Translations under genes and position numbers: made by a program
In this document: piece by piece, positions 52,402-60,995 of the stretch
Layout of the letters: every line of letters starts with the position of its first letter
How positions within the stretch are numbered: position 1 is the stretch's first letter
DNA from: Gracilibacillus caseinilyticus
GTDB taxonomy: Bacteria; Bacillota; Bacilli; Bacillales; Amphibacillaceae
DNA: 64,000 nucleotides
NCBI RefSeq assembly: GCF_022919115.1
Contig: NZ_CP095072.1
Location: 806,001-870,000 of the forward strand
Direction of reading: 5' to 3'
The notes under the pieces: model-generated
What the model saw: the letters and a program-made list of their open reading frames with translations, nothing else
What the model was told of the DNA's origin: nothing
The model's database searches: none

Positions 52402-55400
52402 TTATTGTCTTCTACGACGATAGAACATGAAAGTGATCATACCACCAATCACCAAAAGACTTCCAAATAATGTATAGTTAAATATATTTGTTGCTGTTGC
52501 AGGAAGAGTGGATTGAGTAGTTTCTTCATCATTTTCTTCCATTTGATTCAGTACTTCGACTTTCGTTCGTTCAGATTGTCCTAATTCAATCGTAAATCGA
52601 ATAGGTGATGAATCTAGCGTATAACCTTTAGGAGCTTTTGTTTCTGTAAAGTAATACTCTCCCGGCTTTAAATAATCAACAACAATCATACCATTTTCAT
52701 CTGTGGTAAGATCTTGAGCAATAAGTTCGCCATCCTCGCTTTTCAAACTGAATTCTGCCCCTTGTAGTGTCTTTTCCTTATTCTTACTGTCTAGCTTTAT
52801 AAGTTCTACACCTGAACGAATTTGCTTATTGGTTAATTCTATTTTTTTGGCTGCTAATTGTCCTCTATCAATTGTGAAGGATACCGGTAGATGTGAGCGA
52901 TAACCTTCTAATGGCTTCACTTCTTTAAGTAAATATCTCCCAGGACGTAAATCTTCGATTAAAAGCTTCCCACCTTGTCCTGTCACCAGATCCTCTCTTA
53001 ATATGTTCCCTTCTGCATCTTGCAATTCAAACTTCACACCTGCTAAAGATAACGATGGATTATCAAAATCTACCTTTGTTAACTCAAAATCACCTTTTAC
53101 AATGGCATTATCGGTAGAGATCAATAAAGTTTCACTTTGACCTAAATCAATCGTAAAGGTGAGAGGCGCTGTATCTAGCTGATAGCCATCAGGAGCCTCC
53201 GTTTCGACAAATTGATAAGTACCTGGCGTTAAATCCTCTACCAAAAGTTTCCCATTTGCATCTGTTTTCAAATTTTCTTGTAAAACCTTTCCTTCTTGTT
53301 GAAGTTCAAAGGTCGCACCTGCTAATGTTTCTCCAGTTTCTTCATCTACTTTGGTTAATTCAACTGATCCAGTAGACATACTGTTCTCCATTGTTAGGTT
53401 CAATGTTTCTTCTTGATCAAAATCAATTTCAAATGGTATCGGAGTACTATCTAGCTCATAACCGAAAGGTGCTTCAGTTTCTACTAGTTGATAAGACCCT
53501 GGTTTCAAATCTTCGATGACTAACTTTCCATTTTCATCAGTAGCAAGACCCATTTGCAGCGTTTCTCCTTGCTCATTTTGCAATTCAAATATCGCTCCAG
53601 TTAACCCACTATCTGCTTCTCCTACTTTGGTTAAGGCGACGGAACCCGGCGTTAATGGATTTTCAAAGGATACTTCGGTGGTTTCCGTTTGTCCTAACCC
53701 AATATCAAACATAATCGGCGTCGCATCCAAATCATAGCCTGGAATGGTCTCTGTTTCGACTAGTTGGTAACTACCAGGATCGAGATCAGCTATCGTTATC
53801 TTTCCTTGCTCATCTGTCGTGAAACCTTCTTGTAATGTTTCGCCGTCGCTATCCTGCAATTCAAAGACGACACCTTCTAATAATCGGCCATCCTCCCCTT
53901 GTTTGGTTAACTCGAAGGTACTTGGAATATAGCTGTTTTCCATCGTCAATTGTAACGTTTCCTGTTGATCAAAGACGATTTCAAACGCGATAGGTGTCTC
54001 ATCTAATTGGTAGCCGAAGGGTGCCTTCATCTCTACCAGTTCATAATTATCCGGCTTTAGGTCTTCGATAAGTAATTGGCCATTTTCATCCGTTGTAAGA
54101 CCTGTTTGAAGCTCGTCCCCTGCCTCATTGCGTAACGTAAACTCTGCGCCTTCTAATGCCTCTCCTTCTTCTCCTACTTTGGTTAAGGCGACGGCACCCG
54201 GTGTTAATGGATTTTCAAAGGATACTTCGGTTGGTTCTGTTTGACCCAGTGCAATTTCAAATGGGATAGGCGTGTCATCGACATCGTATCCTGGAATAGT
54301 ACTGATTTCGACAAATTGATAGTTTCCTGGCTTCAACTCTTGCACGACCAATTTCCCATCTGCATCCGTAGTCAAATTCTCTTGAAGGGTATTGCCTTCC
54401 TCATCTTGTAGTTCAAACTCCACGCCTTCTAATACGTTCCCATCTTCTCCGGTTTTTGTTAATTCTACAGCTCCTGTTGATTGTTCGTTTTCCATGGTTA
54501 GCTGTAACGTTTCCTGTTGATTAAAGACAATTTCAAAGGTAATAGGCGTTTCATCTAATTCATGACCAAACGGCGCTTTGGTTTCCACTAATTGATAATT
54601 ACCTGGTTGTAGATCCTCAATCAATAATTGGCCATTTTGATCTGTCGTAAGTCCGGACTGCAACTCCTCATCGTTGTGATTGAGTAAAGTAAAAGTGGCG
54701 CCTTCTAATGGTTCTTCATCCTCACCCACTTTTAGTAATTCTACTGCACCTGGGACCGGCGTATTTTCTGAAACAACCTCAATGGGTTCTTGCTGTGTAG
54801 CCTCCACACTAAAAGGAATAGGTGTACTATCTAATTGATAGCCTGTTGGCGCTTTTGTTTCGATAAACTCATAATCGCCTAACAATAGATCTTCTACTAT
54901 TATTTCACCATTCTCATCAGTAACTAAACCTGTTTCTATTTCGTTTCCTGCACCATCTAGAAGTTTAAACTCTGCTCCTTCTAATTCTGTGCCGTCACCT
55001 GCTTTTTTCAAGAGAGTAACGGAATTCGTATAATTCATATATACTCCGACTCGCAACGGCTCCACTGGTTGTCCATTATCTGTAGCTATAGCAAAGGAAT
55101 TCCAAGCTGCACGAGACGTCGGCTCTATATTCCCATTTAAGACATCTTCCGATACTTCTTGTGCACTTGGAGCCACCATGGTAAATGAAATTGTGATACT
55201 TTCTCCTTCCAGCCAATCTGTATTCGATTTAGATTGAATTTTAAAGGAATGGATACTCGACCAATCACTAACCTCATTAGCTTCCATCCAGTTTGGATCT
55301 TGTGCACCTGGAGGGTTGTTAAGTTGTTCCGTTGTGTCCGGATAGTCTGTATTTCTTGTCAAATCATCCCGTTTTGGATTTTTCGCTGTACTATACATTA

Positions 55401-58368
55401 CATCCACTCTATCTGTCCAAGAACTAGGTATCGTTATCTCGCCATTTAAAGTGGGTGTAAATTGACTACCACGATCTACATTGTCTGTTATACCCAAATC
55501 TCCAACGGAAGGTAAAACATCGATCAATGTCATAGATGAAATATCCTTCCCACTTACATTAGTAAATGATAGTTGATAGTCGATGTCACCATTAGGAACG
55601 GTTTGACCGAAAGATGAAAATGCTTCATCTAACTCCCCTTTCACTAATTTTTCCGACTCTATTTGGTACTCGCCTCGCATATAATAACTATTTCCAGACT
55701 TCAATCTTGGTTCATCGACGGTACTATCTTCATTTAAGTCCTCTGTATCTGACTCTAGCGTCGTATCCGTTATGGCACTTCCTTCCCCCTCAGGTACGAC
55801 CAGTTTTTCATCGCCTGAAAAACCATATACTTGAAAAAGAAGATGATTGGGTGTGTTTTCGGAAATAGTAACATCTAATCGTGCTGCCAGATCGTTTCCT
55901 GGACGTAATAAACGATCATTCCACCTGATCCGAACTAACTGACGACCACTTTCATTAAAATTATTGCTTAATATCTCATAAGATCCACCTGCTGCTGATG
56001 TAGAATTTTTAGACGATTGACCGTCTTTATCAATATAATCCGGATTAGGGTTATCATTTATAGTTACTCCCGGCGGCATCAGTACAACTGTCTCGAGTCG
56101 TTCCTGCATTGCCAATGTAGAGCTATTGGAATTCGTTAATTTTACTTCCATACGATTGCTTCCAGTTACAACCTCACCACCGGATTGCTCCATTAGGCTT
56201 ACACCTACATAGGCAATAGGTGGTTCATCATCAGGCTTCGGTGCAATAGTAGCACTACGTGGTCCTGCTATTGTATTTCTATCATTTTGATGGTATCTAT
56301 AGTTAAAAGAATTTCCATTTGCATCAACACCATACACATTAAAGGTATTTACTACCTCACCCGTATACCCTTCTTCTACGGAGAAATAATAATTAGGTCT
56401 ACCAGCATTCAACATTCCAGATGGAGCATACGTGAAGTCATACTTAATATAGTCAACACGATCGGATTGCGCCAAACCTAGGTCCATTCGTGTGTAGGTT
56501 TTTCCTTGCTCCACATTTTCTATAAGTAGTTGTTCTTCCCCATTAACAGATGCCACAATATTAAATCGCGGTTCTTCATCTAATGGAACTCCGGACGGAT
56601 AGCTTGCATTTGGTCTATACACAAATCCCCCCGGTGTAGAAAGTTTATCTAATGTTAAATGAGGATCTATTCTGTAAATAGTCGTATATTCTTGAAAATC
56701 TCCTGGCTCACTCTCCGGCAAAGGAGCGATTCCGTGACTAAATCCTAATAAAGCATCATCATACACTATCGGGTTAGGGTTTTTATTATTAAATGGTGCA
56801 AAATCACCTTTGCCATTGGATGGCCCTAGATGTACAGGGACATACCAATTCCCCTCTATATCGCCATTTGCAGTTTCTGAATCCACGATTTCTACTTGAT
56901 GTTCACCAGAAACTGTACTATTAGAATCATCTATATATGTCGTCTCAACCTCTACTTGATTGTTTTGTGTAGAACCTGCTGTCCCTTGATCAACGGTTAG
57001 CCACACTTGAATCGTTTGGGAAAACAAGGAAGTATTAGAAGACGTTTGATCATCAATCGTAGGTGCATCAAACTGCCATGTTAATTCATTTCCGTTCAGT
57101 GTTGGAGTGGGACCAGTTTCCATCGAATCAAATGACAAGCCATCTGGTAAAAGATCAGCTATCGTAATTTCTGATCCTTCCTTTAAAAACATTTGCCCCG
57201 TTTCCTTTTTAGGAATGTCTAACTTAATTTCCCATAATGTTTTTGATCCTGGTGTTGGAATATTTCTATCATTTCCTTCCACACTTCTAAATTCTTTAGA
57301 AACACTAGCCGAACCGGAGGATTCTATTGTTACAGTTGCACCATCCGATACCGGTAGTTGTTCATTTGCCTGAAAGGAGGCTTGAGCCACTAATTCATAA
57401 CCATTTGGCGAAAAGCCATTTTCTGTATTGATTTTTAGTAACCGCTCATAAGAACGTCCTGTGTCGATGGAGTCAAAAGCATAGACTAATTGTTGATTAG
57501 ATGTATCATATGTTGGCACTACGCCATCAATTGTTAAGTCGTTAACATCCTGAGTAAAACTTGTAAACGTTGTAATAGGAAGATCAATAGTAATTTTAGC
57601 GTCTGTATATTCTGTTCGTGAACCCGTGAATTTTAGGTTAAGGTCGTATGAAGCGGCATTTCCTGATAGAGTGATGGCATTTCTGGGTGAAAGATCCACA
57701 TCAACATTTAAATTTCCTGAGAAAGGAGTAACCATATCCTCAGAGAGATTTGCACTCTCCGTAACTTTGGTATTGGTATCTTGAGTACTAGATTCACTGG
57801 AACTCACATCAGCTTCGGTCCCCTCATTCTTTTTAGTACTCTGAGAATCGGTATTACTTTCTTTTTGTAATGAGTTACTGCCTGAAGTATCTACGGTGTG
57901 TGAATCATTAGGGGGATTGGTTGAAGGATTACTAGGCTCCTGCTCTACAGAAAAAGCAAAGTCTTTACTAGCTACTAATTCATTATTTGTATATCCTTCT
58001 ACGATTATCTTATTTTCTTCTAATACATCGTTTAGTACTAGTTTAATAGATAATGATTGTGTTTTCGGCCCTATTAATACAGTATTTGAATCAGGTTGGT
58101 AGGATAAATTCATATCTATTTCTGTTAAAGCCTTTGTTTTTTCTTCATTCAAATCTACGTCATTAGGTAATGTGATTTTCAAGCTATCATATATACTTTC
58201 GGAACCTATATTTATAATACTTTCTTTTAACGACGCGCCCTCCTCTAGGCTGATGTTAAAATCTTCTGATTGATTAGTATTACTTTCTGCAAAAATGGTC
58301 GAACTAGAATACGATAATTGAGAGAACATCATAATAGCGATCAACAAGATCGATGCATGCTTTTTCAT
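52402..58368 (-). CDS. Giant sortase-anchored surface protein with nine SpaA-like repeats
   Basis: A 1988-residue protein from ATG 58368, 7 bases after AGGAGG. A signal peptide (KKHASILLIAIMMFSQLSYS) is followed by a Ser/Thr/Asn-rich linker (about 130-210), an adhesin-like region of about 800 residues with DUF11-type folds, then nine SpaA/Cna-B domains of about 91 residues (from NSVTLLKKAGDGTELEG onward). Each has a Lys near the start, Glu in VETxAP and Asn near the end, the triad of intramolecular isopeptide bonds. The C terminus is LPATA, a helix and RRRRQ, a sorting signal. LPxTA is favoured by class D sortases of sporeformers. No sortase gene is in the window. Cell-surface adhesion or stalk function is inferred. 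Confidence 0.9.
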   Translation of the reverse strand: MKKHASILLIAIMMFSQLSYSSSTIFAESNTNQSEDFNISLEEGASLKESIINIGSESIYDSLKITLPNDVDLNEEKTKALTEIDMNLSYQPDSNTVLIGPKTQSLSIKLVLNDVLEENKIIVEGYTNNELVASKDFAFSVEQEPSNPSTNPPNDSHTVDTSGSNSLQKESNTDSQSTKKNEGTEADVSSSESSTQDTNTKVTESANLSEDMVTPFSGNLNVDVDLSPRNAITLSGNAASYDLNLKFTGSRTEYTDAKITIDLPITTFTSFTQDVNDLTIDGVVPTYDTSNQQLVYAFDSIDTGRSYERLLKINTENGFSPNGYELVAQASFQANEQLPVSDGATVTIESSGSASVSKEFRSVEGNDRNIPTPGSKTLWEIKLDIPKKETGQMFLKEGSEITIADLLPDGLSFDSMETGPTPTLNGNELTWQFDAPTIDDQTSSNTSLFSQTIQVWLTVDQGTAGSTQNNQVEVETTYIDDSNSTVSGEHQVEIVDSETANGDIEGNWYVPVHLGPSNGKGDFAPFNNKNPNPIVYDDALLGFSHGIAPLPESEPGDFQEYTTIYRIDPHLTLDKLSTPGGFVYRPNASYPSGVPLDEEPRFNIVASVNGEEQLLIENVEQGKTYTRMDLGLAQSDRVDYIKYDFTYAPSGMLNAGRPNYYFSVEEGYTGEVVNTFNVYGVDANGNSFNYRYHQNDRNTIAGPRSATIAPKPDDEPPIAYVGVSLMEQSGGEVVTGSNRMEVKLTNSNSSTLAMQERLETVVLMPPGVTINDNPNPDYIDKDGQSSKNSTSAAGGSYEILSNNFNESGRQLVRIRWNDRLLRPGNDLAARLDVTISENTPNHLLFQVYGFSGDEKLVVPEGEGSAITDTTLESDTEDLNEDSTVDEPRLKSGNSYYMRGEYQIESEKLVKGELDEAFSSFGQTVPNGDIDYQLSFTNVSGKDISSMTLIDVLPSVGDLGITDNVDRGSQFTPTLNGEITIPSSWTDRVDVMYSTAKNPKRDDLTRNTDYPDTTEQLNNPPGAQDPNWMEANEVSDWSSIHSFKIQSKSNTDWLEGESITISFTMVAPSAQEVSEDVLNGNIEPTSRAAWNSFAIATDNGQPVEPLRVGVYMNYTNSVTLLKKAGDGTELEGAEFKLLDGAGNEIETGLVTDENGEIIVEDLLLGDYEFIETKAPTGYQLDSTPIPFSVEATQQEPIEVVSENTPVPGAVELLKVGEDEEPLEGATFTLLNHNDEELQSGLTTDQNGQLLIEDLQPGNYQLVETKAPFGHELDETPITFEIVFNQQETLQLTMENEQSTGAVELTKTGEDGNVLEGVEFELQDEEGNTLQENLTTDADGKLVVQELKPGNYQFVEISTIPGYDVDDTPIPFEIALGQTEPTEVSFENPLTPGAVALTKVGEEGEALEGAEFTLRNEAGDELQTGLTTDENGQLLIEDLKPDNYELVEMKAPFGYQLDETPIAFEIVFDQQETLQLTMENSYIPSTFELTKQGEDGRLLEGVVFELQDSDGETLQEGFTTDEQGKITIADLDPGSYQLVETETIPGYDLDATPIMFDIGLGQTETTEVSFENPLTPGSVALTKVGEADSGLTGAIFELQNEQGETLQMGLATDENGKLVIEDLKPGSYQLVETEAPFGYELDSTPIPFEIDFDQEETLNLTMENSMSTGSVELTKVDEETGETLAGATFELQQEGKVLQENLKTDANGKLLVEDLTPGTYQFVETEAPDGYQLDTAPLTFTIDLGQSETLLISTDNAIVKGDFELTKVDFDNPSLSLAGVKFELQDAEGNILREDLVTGQGGKLLIEDLRPGRYLLKEVKPLEGYRSHLPVSFTIDRGQLAAKKIELTNKQIRSGVELIKLDSKNKEKTLQGAEFSLKSEDGELIAQDLTTDENGMIVVDYLKPGEYYFTETKAPKGYTLDSSPIRFTIELGQSERTKVEVLNQMEENDEETTQSTLPATATNIFNYTLFGSLLVIGGMITFMFYRRRRQ

Positions 58369-58800
58369 AAATTTACCTCCTTTAGTATAAATAGCTAAAA
58401 TAGACACCTTCATCTTACCATCTAATTAATAGAAGTGATACCAAATTTCTATGATTATAGACAAATTTCCCATAAATGATGTGATAGTCTCAGACCAAAT
58501 ATATCATTAAATAAAAAAGAAATGACTAGTGTCAAACTAATTTACTATTGTAGAATAAATAGCGTAATTATTTTTATTAATTATTATCTACTTATAGGGG
58601 CAGTGTCAGAAGTTTTAACAATATACAATAGTAAGAGAAGAACCATATATCAATAGAACTACTCTATTGGCAAATAAGGATTATGGTCCTGAACGTTAAA
58701 AAGGAAGGAAATATTTTCAGCCTTCCTTTTTGTTATCTGTTTAATAAATTTTAAAAATAATTTATGGATTGCTTGATGACAATAAAAACTATGTCGAAAT
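58369..58800. other. Intergenic region upstream of the surface-protein gene, with a terminator-like hairpin
   Basis: Very AT-rich sequence that must hold the surface-protein promoter (a TATAAT-like site lies near 58448-58456 on the minus strand). A hairpin at 58698-58731 (AAAAAGGAAGG/CCTTCCTTTTT) has T-runs in both directions, but no gene ends at it on either strand. Nearby AAATAAGGATTATGG resembles the terminal repeat of the dispersed elements. Confidence 0.4.
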
Positions 58801-58835
58801 ACTCTATTGAGAGTACATACATGTTATAATAGGCA

Positions 58836-59035
58836 TATCAATAGATCGACTTCATATGAGGGGTGGCGCACTGTTGTCCTTCCGTTAGTCTCATTGGGAG
58901 ACTTCCCACGCCTATGGATATCGAGAACGTATTAACACTGATGATCTCCTTCGGAGCATTGGTGGCGTTTATCATGTCCGATAAAAACAATAAAAAAATA
59001 ACCCCTCATATGCCGGCAAGCGTGTAGGGGTTATT
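58836..59035 (+). ncRNA. Type I toxin mRNA with promoter and long-range 5'/3' pairing
   Basis: An extended -10 (TGTTATAAT, ending about 58830) precedes this transcript on the plus strand. CATATGAGGGGT (58853-58864) near the 5' end is exactly complementary to ACCCCTCATATG (59001-59012) near the 3' end, so the mRNA can close on itself, as TxpA, BsrG and Hok mRNAs do to hide the ribosome site. A GTCTC/GAGAC stem also covers the GGGAG at 58896-58900. The 3' hairpin is AATAACCCCT/AGGGGTTATT (58997-59035). Confidence 0.65.
58914..59027 (+). CDS. Holin-like small membrane toxin (37 aa)
   Basis: A 37-residue peptide MDIENVLTLMISFGALVAFI followed by MSDKNNKKITPHMPASV. One membrane helix near the start followed by a polar tail is the pattern of 'putative holin-like toxin' peptides of Bacilli. 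GGGAG is 13 bases upstream of the ATG, a long spacing compatible with inhibited translation. The last codons overlap the antisense RNA region. Toxicity is inferred from pattern, not shown. Confidence 0.7.
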   Translation: MDIENVLTLMISFGALVAFIMSDKNNKKITPHMPASV

Positions 59036-59139
59036 TACTCTATATAGGCGTCGCCCCTCTTATCGGGGTTCGGTCTATTGTAACCGTAGACGTAGTAGCG
59101 TCTGCGGTTTTTTATATGGTATGCCAACTCTATTTATAT
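59000..59139 (-). ncRNA. Candidate antisense RNA antitoxin opposite the toxin gene
   Basis: On the minus strand an extended -10 TGGTATAAT (about 59137-59145) is followed by a transcript of about 120 nt. It contains stems CCGCAGACG/CGTCTACGG and CCCC/GGGG (59050-59110 region) and ends at the shared hairpin 58997-59035 followed by TTTTTTTATTG. It overlaps the toxin 3' end by about 30 nt. There is no ORF. This is the expected arrangement of a type I antitoxin. Confidence 0.6.
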
Positions 59140-59198
59140 TATACCACATTTTTTTTCATAACTACACAATAAATTAGATAATCTTCTACTTAGAATCC

Positions 59199-59303
59199 TT
59201 AAGCCTTCTTCATTTTTTTCTTCTGTAACGGTATCCTGTATTTTTTGCTATGCTCTATCCCTTTGTTGGCCAAGTTCTTGGCTTCCTCTTTTGTCATTTT
59301 CAT
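59199..59303 (-). CDS. Small basic protein of 34 residues, unassigned
   Basis: MKMTKEEAKNLANKGIEHSK followed by a Lys-rich C terminus KYRIPLQKKKMKKA. AAAGGGG lies 8 bases before the ATG. It is hydrophilic and basic, with no membrane segment. It sits between the toxin locus and an unrecognised two-gene operon. It could be a DNA- or ribosome-associated peptide, or fortuitous. Confidence 0.4.
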   Translation of the reverse strand: MKMTKEEAKNLANKGIEHSKKYRIPLQKKKMKKA

Positions 59304-59391
59304 TTAACATTCCCCTTTCGACTTCTTTGATAGAAGTAGACAATGAAAGAAAATAATAAACATACATCTTCCCTATCCCCCATATACATGT

Positions 59392-59931
59392 ATGTACCGA
59401 CTTTCGTATGTCACGAATACACCAGTAAAAAATGTCGTAGAAGTGATTTGTGAAAAAGGCCTCCAATCAAGAAGCGTAATAGACCATCTTTCGGAATACT
59501 TCAGAAGAGATTATAAGCATAACAATACATTGTACATTGGGGATCTAGGAAAAGAATCCCTACAAAGAAAATGGCAATCTGGAAAGAATGAACGAGTAAC
59601 GACCCGTTTTACCCAGGACGCCTACGAAAAAATTAGAATGCTATCAGATGCACTAGATGTAACACCATCCAAAGCCGCAGCTCTCTTATTAGATGCTAGT
59701 GTGAGGAACACGCATTTACTAAACAGCTTTGTGAAAAGCTACTTGCATCAACATTTAGATACAAACCGCATGAAAGAATTAAAACTCGTACTGAAGTATA
59801 TCAATAAGAAAAATCCCTATAATGAAGATATTTCATGGTTTACCTTGTTATCCATGATTTACGATGAAATAAAGGATAATACCAAAAATGTAAAAGTAAA
59901 AATCAATCAATGCGTAGAAAAGGGAAAATAA
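59392..59931 (+). CDS. Unrecognised protein with ribbon-helix-helix-like motif
   Basis: A 179-residue hydrophilic protein starting MYRLSYVTNTPVKNVVEV. No ribosome binding site is visible upstream, so the start is uncertain or the mRNA is leaderless. Residues 67-105 (ERVTTRFTQDAYEKIRMLSDAL then DVTPSKAAALLLDASV) fit an Arc/CopG ribbon-helix-helix: a short strand, two helices and a turn. The N-terminal 60 residues (SRSVIDHLSEYFRR) and the last 70 are mostly helical. Such proteins are frequent on plasmids and integrative elements. It is coupled to the next gene by a 1-base overlap. Function unknown. Confidence 0.65.
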   Translation: MYRLSYVTNTPVKNVVEVICEKGLQSRSVIDHLSEYFRRDYKHNNTLYIGDLGKESLQRKWQSGKNERVTTRFTQDAYEKIRMLSDALDVTPSKAAALLLDASVRNTHLLNSFVKSYLHQHLDTNRMKELKLVLKYINKKNPYNEDISWFTLLSMIYDEIKDNTKNVKVKINQCVEKGK

Positions 59932-60080
59932 TGGACATATTATATCTTGCTTCAATTTTCATTATAGGATGTGTTTTTTATAACGCGTGTGATGACAAAG
60001 ATGATTTTGCCCGTTATTACTCTAATTTGATACCAAGTGAAATTAGTGAATACACCACAGGCGCTTTAATTGAAAAATGA
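59931..60080 (+). CDS. Small membrane protein of 49 residues, coupled to the RHH-like gene
   Basis: A 49-residue peptide with one N-terminal membrane helix (ILYLASIFIIGCVFYNAC) and an acidic tail ending TTGALIEK. The ATG shares its A with the stop codon of the upstream gene (TAATG), so it is translated by coupling. AAGGGAAA lies 8 bases upstream. A terminator follows immediately. The unrelated neighbours suggest a dedicated pair. I do not recognise it. Confidence 0.6.
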   Translation: MDILYLASIFIIGCVFYNACDDKDDFARYYSNLIPSEISEYTTGALIEK

Positions 60081-60126
60081 AAAAATCCTAATTTCTTCAC
60101 AGTTAATTGATAAATTAGGATTTTTG
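60081..60126 (+). terminator. Terminator of the two-gene operon
   Basis: AAAAATCCTAATTT pairs perfectly with AAATTAGGATTTTT, then G. It ends the operon 59392-60080. The further intergenic sequence to 60490 contains no ORF or repeat I recognise. Confidence 0.85.
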
Positions 60127-60490
60127 ATATTGAAACTTCCTTAACGTTGTAAATACGCATTTTCCTGACGCTCCCCTTACAAGAATGCTTTTTACTGTGA
60201 GGAAAAAATACTTTCCTCTTGCTCGCATCTTAATAGAGACCCCTAATCTGACACTACTCTCAAAAACCCTAATATTTACTATTATTACGTGTAGCTTTGG
60301 AATAAAGTTTGATCATTTTCTATTATGTTTTTCCGCAATCATCCTATTTCTGAATACTGGATAATGCAACTATGAGCTTACCATGATTTTTAAGTCGTTA
60401 ATTATTTATAAACGTTCATAATCGCAGTGGTTACCCATACCCTTCTTACAAAGTTCAGTATCCTTATCATTATTAATCTTTATTTTGTAA

Positions 60491-60949
60491 TCATTGATTA
60501 ATACCTTTTATTGCACCAAAATGCATTCCTTCATGATAGAGACAAAAGCTTAAACATTCAGCAACACTGCTAATCTGCAGTCCTGTAGAAGAATTATATA
60601 TTCCCTTCAACAATTCTTCTATTCTCTCCGATAAAATTGCTTCTATTCTTTCCATTTGTTCATTTAATAAGACGATTAGCTCTTCTATCGTTGGAGTATC
60701 GATAGACCAATCTTTTGGAGATGTACCTGGATCAAAAAGTTCAGGGAAATGATTAGGTACAGTGATTTTTTCACCTGTAAGTTGAAAAACAAATTTTTCA
60801 GTTACCATGTATATATGACCTAAATTCCATATGATATTATTATTTAATCCTGCAGGTACAACTTCGAATCGATTTTCATTCACACCTTTTACATATTCAA
60901 TCGTAGCCTTCCGTACAAATTTTAACTGTTGAAATAGATAATGACTCAT
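60491..60949 (-). CDS. DinB-family protein
   Basis: A 152-residue four-helix bundle. The metal-binding His triad of DinB/YfiT proteins is visible: NLGHIYMVTEKF in the second helix and CLYHEGMHFGAIKG near the C terminus. It belongs to the group with a conserved W in IIWNLGHI. Family members include nickel-dependent thiol transferases (for bacillithiol), but this one's substrate is unknown. It lies 46 bp after the MFS gene on the same strand and may be co-transcribed. Confidence 0.82.
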   Translation of the reverse strand: MSHYLFQQLKFVRKATIEYVKGVNENRFEVVPAGLNNNIIWNLGHIYMVTEKFVFQLTGEKITVPNHFPELFDPGTSPKDWSIDTPTIEELIVLLNEQMERIEAILSERIEELLKGIYNSSTGLQISSVAECLSFCLYHEGMHFGAIKGINQ

Positions 60950-60995
60950 TTAATAACTCATCCTTTCTATTAAGTTTGGAATACTAGTGAATATT

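Noticed and set aside
53000..55020. DNA-level tandem repeats within the surface-protein gene
   Set aside because: They are explained by the SpaA protein domains and need no separate mobile or regulatory reading.
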